Below are positions 15,467 to 30,500 of a stretch of DNA of 64,000 bases, one piece after another. Made by a program: the position numbers and the translations under genes. The notes under the pieces are model-generated. The model was not told where the DNA came from and ran no database searches. It saw only the letters and a program-made list of their open reading frames with translations. Source of the stretch: Enoplosus armatus (taxonomy: Eukaryota > Chordata > Actinopteri > Centrarchiformes > Enoplosidae); contig NC_092180.1 in the NCBI RefSeq assembly GCF_043641665.1, positions 11,401,891 through 11,465,890 on the forward strand, read 5' to 3'. Every line of letters begins with the position of its first letter. The first letter of the stretch is position 1.

Positions 15467-18400
15467 AACCAGCACCGAAGAGAAACGGGGTTTCTTACCG
15501 GCCAGTGATGAGGAGGAAGAGGGTAAGGATGACCAACAGAGAGAAACCTCCTACAGACGCTGTGACGACCACCAGAACTTGACCCTGATCAGCGATATCA
15601 GGATCTGAGGAAATTGAGAAAGCAAGGGGGGAAAACAGAGGAAAGACCAATCAGCTCCTGTTAACATTAACATCTCTCTCCCAAACCAGAGAGCTGACAC
15701 ACTACTCACTATGAATGGAAACAACATTCAGTTTCTGTGTTGCTAAATTAAAACTTCCTCCATATTTATCACTGTTGAAAACGCAATAGAAGGCATCCAA
15801 TCATTTTATAGTATCCTAAATCTGACCAAAACCAGACTGCCTTGTCATGAAACTGATAAAACAGATTGAGGCACATATGTTGAAGCTGTTCTACTTCAGA
15901 CCTCGGCGATTCATAACGTTCACTGAAAGATTTGGCCGCACAGTAAGTTGGACATAAATCTTTAAAAAAAAATTTAAAAACGTATTTTACTTTTCCGTTG
16001 CTACGTTGGAACATCATGGATATTTCTTCTATGTATCTCACAACAAAAGCTATTTCAAACTATTCTGCGCTTTTGCCTGTGAGCAAACAACAAAATATAC
16101 TGTACATATAAAAAATGTTTTCATAACAGAAATAAGTATCTTTAAAAGAGCGTTTTTGGCAACACCTCTGTACGACTCAACTTAGAAACTTAGTAAGAAA
16201 CTGCTTTGCTCTTGGTGATAAAACTTAATAGTGTATCTATTTATTTCCACTGTTGTTTCAGACCTGGTCTTAGACTTCTCCAACTGTATAAAATTCAGGT
16301 TAATAGGAAAACAGTGTGGAAACATGAAAAAGGTCTAAATCACTGTGTGTGAGCTATGTGAGGGAGAGCGTTGTACGGGTTGAATAAGGTGAAAGAGAAG
16401 ATGGTACATAAGAAGAAGCACAATCCAGTACAAAAATGGATTTACGTCAGATGCAATGGTAAACGGGAGTCTGAGAATGTGAAGGTGGACATCTACATAT
16501 TCATCACCCAAAGTGTGTATCTTGTAGGAGGCTGTGCATTTCTGCATATTTCAGCATTAGAATCAGCAGAGCGTTATGTGTGCATCAGGAACTTACAGAG
16601 CTTATAAACATTTAAATAAATGGCTCATGCCTGAAGAAGCACTGATGAGTTTCACTGATCCATAGCAAAGAATGACCATAAAATGTCTGCAGGGATTTTT
16701 ATGGGGTTGTTGATCAACACTGATGACTCCACATCTCTGGCTTTGAAACTCCCTTCTTCACCCGCGCATTGTTTTAAAACAGAGCTCCATATCCGTTGGC
16801 ATTTCAGCACAAATAACTGACTGAATGACTGAATGACTTAATATTATAACCATCCCTCCTAAAAACACCAGTTAGTATAAAAACAGGCACGATTCCCCCA
16901 AGCTCGCTCCTCCACAGACGTACCCTCAGCTGCAGTAGCAAACTCAAAGTTGGGGCTGTATGCTGTGTAGCCAGCAGCAGTGCGAGCGCGCACGTGAAAG
17001 ACATAGACAGTGGAGGGGCTGAGGCCTGTTACCACCACGCTGGGGCTTTTGGTCCGCGTTGATGAGTAGCTCAGCTGCTCTTGCTCCTAGAAAAGCAGAG
17101 ACAGATTGCCAGAGATGATAAACAAAGGCAGGTTTTTGGCAGGACAGACGAACGTGTTTGCATAAACCCATTATCAACGCAACATTAACACATCATTTTT
17201 ATCCTATTAACTATCAGAGCAGATGGTGAACAAAGCAGAGATAGCAATATATTATGGATGCTACACTTACAGTAGATTTGGGGGTCTGTATGTGAACAAT
17301 GCACATTGTTCTGTGAGCAGTGATTGTTCCCAGTGTATGTAATCACTTGTGGTGAATTTCAGAGCTAAAATAACTGTAATATAAACCATTTTCAACACTA
17401 AGCAATTAACACATATGGTACATAAACATAGAACACTGTCAAACTAACTTTTTTAGTAATATACAAGACTTTACCTTCTCATAGTATTTGACCTCATAGT
17501 CCACTATGTCTGAGGGTGGCGGTTCCACTTCTGACCAGGAGAGGGCGATGCTGTTTTCAGAGGCCCAGTCTTTCCTGACTACACCCACCAGAGCAGGACC
17601 TGAGGATGTAGTCAACAAAAAAAGCGTGCAGGGATTCGAGTCAGCTGTGACTACAGGTCGGTGAGGAGGAGGCTGTTTGGAGGTCTTTAAATGCTGCACA
17701 CGTGAAAGTTCAAGTGTTTAAACAACAACAACAACGACAAGATGTCTTTTCACACCATGGACACTTCTAGATGAGTTAATTCGCTAGTTTAAATCTCCAC
17801 ACATTGGTAATTTCATGATACTTCTAAAATAAAACATGTACTAAGAGTTGACTTACTGATATGTTTATGTCATTCTTGACACAAAGTATAAGGATTGGGA
17901 GAAACATAAGCAAGAAAAATTGCATTTTTCTAGCAGGACTGAGAAGCTCACAGTCACCTGACCAAGAGGCCCAGGGGAATGAGGAAATGAGTGATTCCAG
18001 CCATTTATTGCTCGAGCCACTGCAGTGAACTCTAAAGCGAATCCACTAAGTTCAGAGACACCACTGCAAAACACATTTTAAAAGTGTCTCCAGCCATCAC
18101 AAGAAACATATCAAAATTAAACTAAAAAGTTTCAGAACTCCAAACTGGGAAAATAAGTCTGAAATAGAGCCTGAGAAAAGTGCTCGCCTTATACGTAACA
18201 TCTCCACTCTCCAGCTTACAGTTGACAATCTCAAGTAAAACTTTTGAGAAATGTAACAACATGGTGGCAGTTTGGAAGAAAAATTGTTTCTGTATCAGAG
18301 GAATACCCAAAGGGAAAGGATGGCCAAGAAACAACCATTCTACTGTCCAGCTCCAGTGTGATGTGCAGCCCGAGAGAAACATTTTTGCTAACCAAACCAC

Positions 18401-21400
18401 CAGAAATGCAGCAACTGTTTATCATGTTTGTCATTATTGCTGAATTTGGGGGAATATTTTACACAAGGCTGCTGAGGAGACACAAAATCACCTAGCAGAG
18501 ATTCAAATATTTACCATCAATTATTCATAAAGCCTTTGCTTGAACAGAATATGATTTGGCAAACTAATAGATCCAGTCCCTCTGTTGTCGAGCGTGCTGT
18601 TTGGGAAATCATTGTTGGAATACAAATTCGAGCCCAGATTGATGTCTTAAACTGTCCTCATGCTCAGAGAAGCAGATAACCTACTACGCACAGACTGGGT
18701 GGGGCACTTCAGAAAGGTTGTCGGTGTTACCGTATTTAGTCGCATGCAAAGGGGTTCAGATGCAACTTTCACATCTTGTCAAGAAGCCAAGATTTTCGAG
18801 CAGCGGCTCGGCCCAGACAGGACACGTCACAGTCCAGCAGCTCAACTGTTTGTATTAAAACAAAAAAAGAGCAGAGAGAAAAATGGTACCCACAGGAAGC
18901 AAGAGTTTGATGCTGACTCCTGCAAAAATGCACTGTCGAGGTGACAAATCTGAGGTGTGTCCAATTTTGCATTTCTTTATCCACCTAAACTCTAAACTAC
19001 ATCCTGTCGGTGAAACAGAGCCACAAAACCATGTCACAGTGTTTGAATAAAAATGACACCTCTTGACAACTGAGATAAGTTTTACATAGGATTATCAAAG
19101 GAGACAAAAACCATCATAAGTGTGTCAATCATTAACATATCAACACCCCAAATACCCTCAATCATTGGACTGTGCTGTCTATCAAACACTTTGCAGAGCC
19201 AGATCACACATGCCATGTTATTCCAGGTAACATGTGCCCTCTCTGTCCTGGTGGCAGGTGGTGCCTGAGCTGCACAGAGCGAGTGGAGATGTTGTGGGAA
19301 TATCTCAAGCCTCTCAGTCTGGCTGCCTGCTGCAGTTATTAATGGCAAACAATAGACTCACCAACAAAAATATACACTGCGTATTGACAGAACACTACAG
19401 TGCACAAGTACACAGGCAAGGCAAGGACAAACTGTCATCTGTGCCGTATCTGAATTACCGAAAGTTAGAGCCTAATAATGACAAGTGCAGTGCCTACTTA
19501 AGAACAGTCATTATTACAAAGCTCACAACATTAAACACCAGTTCCTTTAAATGTTAAATGTTTATTTATAGATTTATAGATTTATAGATTATTTTCTGAC
19601 CAAGGGTCCAAAACCCAAAGATATTCAACATACTATCTCGTAAAGCAAAGAAAAGAAGCTGGAACTCTGTGATGTTTGGTTTATTTTCTTGATTACTAAA
19701 ATGATAAATTGATTTTCAAAATGTTCTGTCGATCGACACAATCGATTAAACTACTTATTGTTTCAGCTTTATCACACAGTGCTGACAGGAAACCTCTGTA
19801 GTTATCTACTATAAAAGTGGAAGTGCATGCAGGTGAAGGCACGCACGAAACCTGAGGCGAACATCAACTAATCTGAAGAGGAACAGCTGCAAAATACATA
19901 TCAGCCCATGAGGCCAGCAGAGACATCTACAGTCTAAATCAGGTCACTCTGTAGTTTATTATCAAAGTCCATTGTACACGGGCCACAAGTTTGTTTGTGG
20001 TGGCTTATTAGTAGTTTTACATTTATTTAAAATCGTAAAAGGATTCCCTGCACAAAATCCTCAAAATCATGCATGAATAGACCCCATAATGTAAATGAGT
20101 GAGTACATTTGAGACTATATGAGCTGATTTTTTAATTAATCTGTTAAAACACATCCAAACAAGAATGGTTCCCATAAATGTCATGTTCAAGTAAGTAATG
20201 ATGATGTACTTCAGTCGGCATCAGTGTAACCAGGCAGATAAATATGCATAACCCACTTAGGGGATAAGAATGTTTGCGAGAATCACATTACTAGAGGTGA
20301 TTTCTGTCTGCAGCATACAGTATAATGTTATGTATCAGTCACCACGCGTGTGTGTGTGCATATTTGCAAAGTGAGAAAATTCTCTAAAAACCCTCTACAC
20401 TCTCATGCAAAAAGCTATTTTAGTTTCAGGATAAATCAATCCACTGGTTAGACACCTACTGTTATGTATGAGAAACAACGATTATGGTCATTACATTCTA
20501 ATCTCAATTCACACATCAAAAGATAATTGAGAATCTGTAAACTCTAGTTATTGGCAACATGTAAAAATAGGTTAACCCTCGACTGTAGATGCTCAACCAG
20601 ATAAGGAAAGGACAGAGGGGGGAAGAGGAGAGAGAGGAAGAGTGAACAGGGAGAGCTGTAAAGAAATCCCACGAGGTTGCATCTCCCCTGCATCTGAGCA
20701 TATAAATAGAAGTCAGCCTTATTCCCAGAGCAGAGGAGATGAAAACAGAAGAGAAACCACTGGAGGAAAGTGGAAAAGAGCAAAGTAAAAAAAGAGGAAA
20801 ATCTCCTGAATCAGGACACCACAAAACAGTGGGAAATGTTCACACATGAATTTAGCATGAGAGAAGTCGTTGTTGTTGTTGTTGTTTTGTAAAAGAACAA
20901 ATCATGATGTTGACAATACCGGTTTTACTGGAATAACAAAAATATACAAGCCAGCAAACACCAACCAACCAGTCCAACGTTTTTACGCCACTGTTGAACT
21001 GATTAAACATATGCTCAGAAGATGGAGGTAATGAATTAGGAAAAACAGCACTAAATGAGTGAAATGACTGATTCATTAGACAGTACCAACGGTGGCTCAC
21101 ACAGCGCAAATACTATGTGCCATGGAAAGCCACAGATGTTCAACAAAGTGTCGGATTGGAGGGTAAGGGCTCTAAAACGATGTGATGGTGGTGAACTCAC
21201 TGTACGTGTGAAGCTGTAATCAAACTACGTACCACAGACTATACATGTCCAAACATTTGTTTTAGTCTAACATTACCAACAATGAGTCTGAGGACAATAC
21301 AAAAAATAGTATCGAAATGTATTACTAATTACTTATTACTTAAGTATTTATTCATCTGATTTTAAAAGCTAGTATGATGAACACAAGTACAAGCTGTAGT

Positions 21401-23020
21401 ACTGGGGCAGAATTGAGCACAACTCTGATGACGCTTTGTTTCGATTAGCCAACAAAAACCCATGTAAACTTCACAGGTATAATCTTTAGTGTAAACTTTC
21501 TAAGGCTCAATAGCCATTTTCCGCCTCTGCTATGGCACAATCCTTCCTTTATTATCTTACATAAGGATTACTTTTAACACAGAGTGAGTCTATCTTTGCG
21601 GTTGTCTCTCTGCTCCTGTTGTAGGAGCACATTTTTTACCTCTGTGCAGCAAGCACCTCACACAAATTTGCACTGATTTCTCTGTGCCTCCTCGCAGAAC
21701 ACTGCAGCGAATTTTGTGGGAGGAATCGTCAGTGAGAAACGCTCTGCTGAGCAATATCTACAGTGCTCATAAACACAGAGATCATCCTGTTCACACGGCT
21801 CTGCATTTCTGCCTTGAGAGGCGTCAGGACAACAGCTGACCTTCATCAGCTTCAACAAGCAGAAAACCAGCATCCTGTGCTACAAAGTGAAATTAAGTGT
21901 GGAGGAGAGAATGCAACAAATAGGCAATCAAATGTTTTCTGAGAATCCATGACTGAACATTATTACTAAATATTACTCAGACACTGACTGATAACTATAT
22001 CATATCGTCGAAGGCGATGAACACTCCACTCTGTTCAAACACAAAGTGATCATGCATCTTGCTTAACTGAGCATTTTAACTTATCAAGGTTAGACAAGCA
22101 CACAGGCAATAGAGAAGAGAAATTATTAGTAATTCAGATTAATAGGTTTAGCATAATTAAAAGCATAATGAGGCATTAATATGCAATTTACAAACAGATA
22201 GTGTGCCGACAGAAAATAAATCACCCCCCTCACACACAAAAAAATCCAGTTAACTGCTAATTCTGCTTTTGATTGGCTATTATTCCATCATTGGCATACT
22301 ATCACAATCAATTATACGAATCACCTTGCAGCATCTGCGTTAATTTCCTGTCCGTCCCAAGTCCATCCAAACATGAGTTCAGACGAGCACAGATTTACAA
22401 CAAGCATTTCTCTCAACTCGATGGATGTTCCACCTCATTTGAATTTATATAATTTATATATATAATTTAAGTTTTGGAGTGCTTGAAGAATGTTTTGCAT
22501 TTAACAACAGACTTATTGTGCTTTGATTTGATTTTCTAGCACTGGCCTGTTATTAGACAGCATCATCAAGAAGATTCTCCTCTGTGCACAGCTAAAATAT
22601 ATATGAAATGCCTCATGCACGTCACTTGTTCATTTACATTTTGTTTCAGTTATTTCTGAAGAATTTAACAGATGTGTGATATTGTGAATTACCTGTGGAC
22701 TCATATAACATCTCAGTCCAATGAAATGCAGATTATGAGCCATGGAAAACTGCACTCAAACAGTATTAATGGTGTACAGTGTGCAAACATACTATTTATC
22801 CCACATAAAATGTGCAGGACAGTTATATAACTGCAAACAAGAGATCAGGCTCATTCCAACCTGCATCAAAGCACACAATTAAAGTAAGGGTCATTGTACT
22901 CTCTCTAATGGATATACATCTATATATGGAACTATATCTATCTGTTGTACAATTGTATGATGACACTCAATCAAAGAAGAGGGGTATCTTTACTATAATG
23001 GAAGCAGTAAGAGAAGAAAA

Positions 23021-23073
<53 letters not shown>

Positions 23074-26000
23074 GGAGAGAGAGAAAAACAAGAGAGAGCG
23101 CAGGGAAAAGCTGGAGAAAGACTAACAGACCATATGCAAGGCTGTAGGTGGTACATGGGTTTGGCAAATGTGAATGAATTAATGAATATTTTATTTTAGT
23201 GTCTGGTCATTTACATAACCCATCCCTCGTGGGTTTATTCAGACACATGAACTAGCGCCAAGCAAAGCATTCTGGCATGTTAGCCCACCATCATCTAACA
23301 GCACAATACAAAAATCACATATACACATATATATAAGCATCAACATTGTCCAAACACGAACATAAACTTTCCAAAAATGACGCTCCGGGATATATTCCTA
23401 CGTACCAGACACAATACACAAATCCAAACAAGACAAAAAGAAACAAGAGTCTGAGGAAAAAAGAAACAAGAGTCTGAGGAACCCACCCATTCTCCTCCTA
23501 ACCCACGCTTTAGAGAGATATTCAGAAAATGCAACAACATTATCAAAAAGGTATTCAATTAAAGCTGCATTCTTAATACCTATCAAATCCAAATCAGGAA
23601 CATGAACTTTTCTAGACAATATCTGTGTGTGCAACTGTCATATGTGTATGAATTTGTTTGCCGCCTTGTTTGCATGCTTGTCAGGCTGTGTGTGCGTACA
23701 GTGTGCCTACTGAGGAAAGGCGGTTTGACAAGTTAATCCACTCTAAACATCCTAATGGGAACATCCCCACAGGCTGCTTCTCCTCCTCTACAGAGATTAT
23801 TTTGCATTCCAACTTCCTCCCATCAGTCGAGCTGCCTTTGCCAGAGAGATGGGTATGAAGTGACACAAACACACCTGACATCTGGTTTCCATGGTGTGGT
23901 AACAGCCAATCAGCAAAACATTGCATTTCTAAAAATAATACTTTAACATAATATTTTTCACTGTATACTAGGGAAGAATTAGCCACAAGAATTAGCCACA
24001 AGAAATGAATGTTATTAACTTTTCTTGAAGGAGCAGGAGCATGTTTTAAGACCATTAAGATGGCAATATGATGATTGGGACCAATTTTTCCCCTCACTTA
24101 TCAACCATGCACTCCACATTGGCTGAAAAACTAAGAGAAGCATAAACACAACTCCACTAAACACAGAGAGCCTATAAATGCAGAAAGGATGTCAGAAAAT
24201 GATAAAAAAAAATGAATAAGAAAATGGTAATATTTAGGAATTACACATCAAAGTCTGCCATTCATAAACACAATGACAGCATTTGCACAGTCTGAATACT
24301 TGACAACAAATGTGAAATTACATTTTTATTCCCTCCGCTCAGTCTCGGGTCCTCGCTCTCACTTAAACCGTGGACTCCATCATTAGTGCTGCTTCATGCT
24401 CATCTGGGATATGACTGTTTTTGACACAGCAAGCTGCTGTACGCAGTTATTCAAGATTTGAATCTGGCTCACAGTTACACTAATAATCTTACTGATCTGA
24501 GTCATTTTTATTATGGGTCGGTCGATTGGCTGGTCGAGCATTTTGGTTCAGACGGAAATATCTCAACAACTATTGTACCATGGAATTTGCGAATCCTACT
24601 GACTTTTTTTGTTTTCTTCTGAATGACTGCAAACTAATGACATCCTCATCATCCTCAACTGTACTGAACCGTTAAGATAGCATGTAAACACACTAAACTA
24701 AGACGGTGAACATGGTCAACATTACACTTGCAAAACATCAGCATGTTAGCCGAAGCTTGTTTAAATATCACACAGCATTCTTCTGATCAAAACAGAGACT
24801 TCAGAATTGAGACCAGAAGTCTTTAAGACTGTTCCTGGCATCTATTGTTCATGCAATGTAATCTGTAAGCCTTCAAAGTGACTGTACTTGTAGAACAAAC
24901 TTTCAGCCAGGAGAGTGTATGTCTTGCTGTCTCAAAAACTTAAGAGGAAAATAGGATAAGGATAGGATGTTGTATGACATTGTTTGCACTTCCCATGCTC
25001 CACTCTATGCTGATAGGACGATATCAGCCTATTATTGCATACATAGATGATATACCCACTTCCCAATTCCCTATTTTTGTATCTGAGCCACTGACGACTG
25101 AATTTCACTGCTGCTGCGCATGCCGAAAGGGAAGAAATGTGCACATACATCCCAGTATAATTTATTAATCCACTCTCTTTCCTTCCTTCATCTCATCCTT
25201 CTTCATCAGATATTTCATCAATATTCTTGCCTTTAAAATATGAGGTTCAGTTGAATTCAGGTCTCCTATTTTTCTGATTCAATCCAAAGACAATGCTGCA
25301 TCGAGGACAGCTGGCTGTAGTTGACCTCAGGTCAGTCGGGTTCTACTAATTAGGTCTAGGTTCAGATCACAGTGGCTCTGTCAGCTCTTCACCTCTTGAT
25401 ACATTAAGCTGGACACAGAGACAGGGACTGAGGAGAGGACTGAGTACTCAGGAAGGAGAAAGGCAAATCTAGCTGCAGAATAAATAAACCCCTGCCTGTT
25501 ACTGTAGCACAAATATCTTCATCTGCTCCCAAACACAGTATTCATGAGTTGTGAATCAGGTGTTATGTAACGACTGGACATAGCATAAGCATGTAAATCA
25601 ATCTTTATAAATATTTTAGAGCTAAATATGGCTATTTGAATGTTAACCCTCAACCATCTCTCCTGCAAAAGGAGAACAAATTGAATACATTACATGCAGA
25701 TGTCCTGTCAACTAAAATTTGCCATTTTTAGGAACAACTGTAGTCACTAGTGTCCTCTAGTCACTATGCACCAAAGTTAAGGAATTGAAGTCAAAGCTTT
25801 CAGACACAGTTTAGTTTAGCAAATACAGTGGACAGTTGTCACTACAAGCATTTGCCCAAAACTGGTTGCTCACATCCAGTCCACAGATACTCCATCCAAT
25901 GCCCAAAGAGGTCAATTGTGGATGCAGGAACATAGCACAATTTGATGTTTTTGGTCAACGCCTAATGCTCAGGTAAGTTAGGTTGTTAGGTGCAGCGGGT

Positions 26001-27565
26001 ATTTTCGGGCAGCGGCAAGATGAACTTGTGGACAAGCGAAACTCCTAGTAGCTTTTGCAACCTGCTAGTTTGTACACTATTTTTTTATCGGTTTTGCTTG
26101 GCTCGCTGCCATCCCACGGGTGAATGGTCCACTGGGGAATGGCCCACCATTCCAGATGGCCATTTTGCCCATGCCAGCAGGATTAAAATGATGAATGTGT
26201 CGCAATATTTTGTAGCTTACCATGTACTATTTCAGCCCTGCAAAATGTTTTTAAATTTATTTATGTAATTATGAAATTCGTGGCTGCAACGAACAACTTT
26301 TTATTTTCGTTATTAATCTTTCAAATATATTTTAAAGTCATTAGTTAGTCAGAAAATAGAGCTCAAAATAAGACCCTGGAGCCCAATGTGAAGTCTCTGA
26401 ATTGCTTTTTTTGTCCAAAACCCAAAGTTCCTCAATTACAGTGATGTAAAACGTTGAAAATCAGCCAATCCTCTCATTTAAGGAGCTAGAACCAGCAAAT
26501 GCTTTGCTTGATAAATGACTTAAATTAATAATCAATCATCTAAATAGTTTGCAATTGATCTCTTTCGATGGATTGATCAATTCATCCACTATCTGTTTAA
26601 GCACTTTCAAATGTTAAATTAGTAATTAATTGTAAATCTTATTTAAGTCAAGACGCCATATCAATATAAGTAAATCCTATAAATCTGTAGGACGTACATC
26701 TGCTTGTCATTATTGTCACTGTTGGACCTGAAGACAGTAAAACGAACAGAATTGGAAAGTGGCACTGAAGTGAACAAGAGCTCTGCAACTCACCAGCTTG
26801 GTGTGTATTGACGGTGACATTCGCCAGCGAGCGAGCAGCCACACCCAGCCCAGAGACCCCGTTCAACGCCTCCACATGGAAGGTGTAGTTGGCGTGCATG
26901 GCGAAATCTAGTATTGCTACAGAGGTACCCGTCAGACCAAGCGGCCGTGGGATGAACCGCAGGTCTGGCTCACATGGCTCACACTGTATCGCACCGCCGT
27001 CGCCGTCACCTCCATCACAGCGCTGGCACAGGATGTTGTAAGTGATGTCCTTCCTGCCTCCTGTATCGCTAGGAGGCATCCACTGCAGGAAGAGAGCCGT
27101 GTCATTGATCAATGAGACCAGGTTCCTGGGAGCTGACGGGGGCCCTGAAGAGAATGAAAAGGTATTTAGAGAGAGTTTACTCATTGATAACCCACTGATC
27201 ACTTTGTCAGGTGTTTTTAAACAAATACGCTTGCACAAATATCGCATACCACGTATAGAGTGGTCTGGTTATTGTCTGAGTGGACAAAACACATCATCTG
27301 TGATCAGTGGTGCCATTTTAGACACTGTACTCTTGGAAGAGCCACTGTGTCTACAGTTTATTAAGAATATGAAATGAAATGTGCAGCAATAACATCTCAC
27401 TTTTGGCATAATGCTGTGCAAAAATGCAGGTTGGTATCGGTTTCAAGTATAACAGCGAATACACCACTCATCTGACCTTGAGGATGAAGCTGAAGTGGGT
27501 ACATGATCACCTAAATCTGACGATTAAAGGACATTAGCAGCAAGTGAGCATAATTTGAATCTGCA

Positions 27566-27597
<32 letters not shown>

Positions 27598-30500
27598 GTA
27601 GGTGTGTGGGTGGTTGGCTTTCAACATATTCTGCAGTATTTCATTCCATCACCCTATGTGTTCATTTCCTGGGTAAACAGTTCTGAATTTTCACAACTGT
27701 ACAACGTCTGATTTGGCAAAGTGATCAGAACTAAAGTCGAGAGAGTGTTTTTGAATATTTGTGCGTAGGTGTGTGGGTGGGAAGTTTTCGGAGTGCCCTA
27801 AGTGTTGCTACTTGTCAATTTCATGGATACTACTGTCAGATGTGTTTTTTTTTTCTCTCCTCTCTCCTCACTCGCTTTCTGTCTCTCTTTCTTTCTCTCT
27901 CAACCCGACCGGTCGAGGCAGATGACCACCCACCCAGAGCCTGGCTCTGCTCGAGGTTTCTGCCTGTTAAAAGGGAGTTTTTCTTTGCCACTGTCGCCAA
28001 GTGCTTGCTCATAGTGGGAATTGTTGGGTCTCTGTAAATAATATTATAAAGAGTGCAGTCTAGAGATAACTTTGGTGCTATACAAATACAATTGAATTGA
28101 ATTGAATGTCCATGAATGAGGTACATCCAAACAGATGTTTTTTTCAGAAGATATAGAGGCATAAAGTTGTTGAAGCATATGTATAACTTTGCTCAATCAT
28201 ACTACTAAAATAAAAAAAGAGTAGATGGATGAGACGAGAAAGGTGGAACCACAGACTAAAATAAATTACAGACATGCAAACAGAAACTAAGAATTCCCAG
28301 CTGACAGAAAGTTCTTTTTTTTGTAATTACTCAACTAACTTGTACAAGCCATGGTGGAGGAGTCTTTGATATCCCTGTAGAAGCCTTTGTCGCAGTGACA
28401 GATGGTGGCGGCCTGATCATGGCTGGAGCTATGTGGAGGACACTTGGTGCATTTAGTGTTTCCAGCATATGCCTTGAAGAAGCCAGGCATACAAGCTGGA
28501 GAGAAAGAGGAGGAAAAAACAGGTTACACAAGGTTAATGTTCCTCATGCAAATTTCATTTCCATCAGCACACATACATTTAATTCAAAGCTCCAGCTGCT
28601 TCTCTCCTCACCTGTGGTCTGACCTTATTTCTTGAGGTACTATGGATCACTGTCACCGCCTTATTAGCTCACTAAGCAACATGCTTATAGTCCTGCCCAT
28701 TGTCCAGTCTAACAAATGGAACACTCCTGTAAGGCCCCTTTTCTGATTCGCAAAGTCGCACAACCCACAAATATGTTTTGAAGTAAACACATTACAAACG
28801 GCTCATCGCCAAACTAAGGCGGTTTACAAGTATGTACTAGCAGACTTCCACAGCACCAAAATGTGTTTTTTTTTCATTGTGGTCTGGCAAGATTCAACAG
28901 GTTTTTCATTTAGATAGTTGTCATATCAAGTTGTCCGGACTGCAGACGGTCGTTCATGTTAGGTTGGCTATCAAGATCCAATAGTTAGCAAAAGTTACTT
29001 GAAGAATGAAGCGTTAATCAAACACTCAAAAAAACTGTTAACTGACCATCAATGGCTAACATAGTCCTGCCCTCACTTCAGCTGCCTGATTCAACTATTG
29101 AACTACTTCGCTAAACCCGGATTATTGCTATCACCAGCCAGCTAAAGGGAGACAACGTGCAACAGAAATAAGTTTGGAGGTACTGGAAGGTTATATTTCC
29201 CCTCCTTAGCTAGCTGAAGTATCAAGTCTAAAATAAAAGTGTTAAAAATAGGGTGTAAGTTGATGCCAAGTAAAGACTCATCCGCCACGAATATCTGTAC
29301 AACATTTACATAAATATATCCATCCAATAATTGACAAGACATCAAGATATTTTCGGTGAACTGACAGATGGTACTGCTGCTACTTTAGCTTTAGCTAAAA
29401 ATATTTGCTGACTGTTTCAGATGTGGAGATTATAGTTTCTAGAGATGCCAAATGAGGAAATATGTTTAATACAGCTTCAACGAAATGCTAGAACAAGAAT
29501 ATACAGAAGAGCAACATTTTCAGGCGTTAGGAAGGTAAATTGATGTGGTGGATACTACTGTATGTAAATGTTTAAGCTACGGAAAAGACTCTTGAGCCCA
29601 TTCGTTTTAATCAGCAGGTTTAATAGAGTCCCAACTTTCAGATTCCCTTGAATACAGACAGAGGAAAGTTTGTATTATTTGTCAGGCAGGTAAAAATGCT
29701 ATTAACATACAAATAATGCATTAAAAAATACAATTATAGCCTGCTTTCAGTCTAAAACCTCCATCCACTTACGGGGTCCATTCTGCTGACCTAAGTATTC
29801 TTCAGTTTTCCATCCTTACCCCGGTTCACTTTCCTACCTCATTACTTCCTCCCGTTTTACCTTCCCATTTCTTTTTTCCCCCCCATCAATTCAACCAACT
29901 CTCCTTTCCTTATCTCTCCAATTTTTCTCCAACTGTTTTGCTCTGCCACAATTTTCACCTTTTCTTGATTTTATTCATCTTTCTTCCAATATTTCTCCTT
30001 TTCCCATCTCTCTTCCTGCTTTCCTCTCCTTCGCTCGTTCCCTTAAGTCTTATCAGAAGATGGCAAAACCATTGCAGGCTGCCTCCTTCTCCCCAGACAT
30101 ATCTCAGCAGAGAAAAATAAAGAACTAATAGTGCCATGATGTAATATTCTGGGAATCTGGAGATCATTTTTATTGCAGGAGTGAAATGTATGAGTTTATA
30201 TATGTGTGTGGATGGGGTAATCATTTAAAAATCATTAAATAGATATGCTATAAGACAATGCAATGATAAAGGAGAAGGTAACTTATTGGGAGATTCAATC
30301 AAGACTTCATGGCAGACAGCTAGAAGGATTTTATAATTTCGGCATTTTAATATTTTTCCCACAGTTACTGTAAGTAAGAAGCACACAGTATAGTGAGTCC
30401 ATTGAGAAGCATTACCACTATAATCCCTCTGTTCGTATTAGCCCTTTTCATTATACAGTGATGAGTTTCATACTGTGTCACATGAATGATGTCCAGCTGC

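Larger units (their letters stand above)
17600..26793 (-). other. epha6: epha6 intron 8
   Basis: 9,194 bp intron between the two FN3 domains. It contains dispersed repeats (19560-19775, 24515-24752, 26281-26600), a GT run at 23023-23073, a short tandem duplication near 23435-23480 and an AT-rich homeodomain-site-like stretch around 22130-22200. Open frames on both strands lack family signatures. No other gene was found. Confidence 0.8.
27145..28339 (-). other. epha6: epha6 intron 7
   Basis: 1,195 bp intron. It contains a GT run (27567-27595) and a teleost SINE-like repeat (about 27842-28108). Confidence 0.85.

Noticed and set aside
23681..24097. 138-codon minus-strand open frame in intron 8
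   Set aside because: No recognisable family, no supporting splice sites, and an opposing open frame of similar quality; chance expectation in AT-moderate intron DNA.
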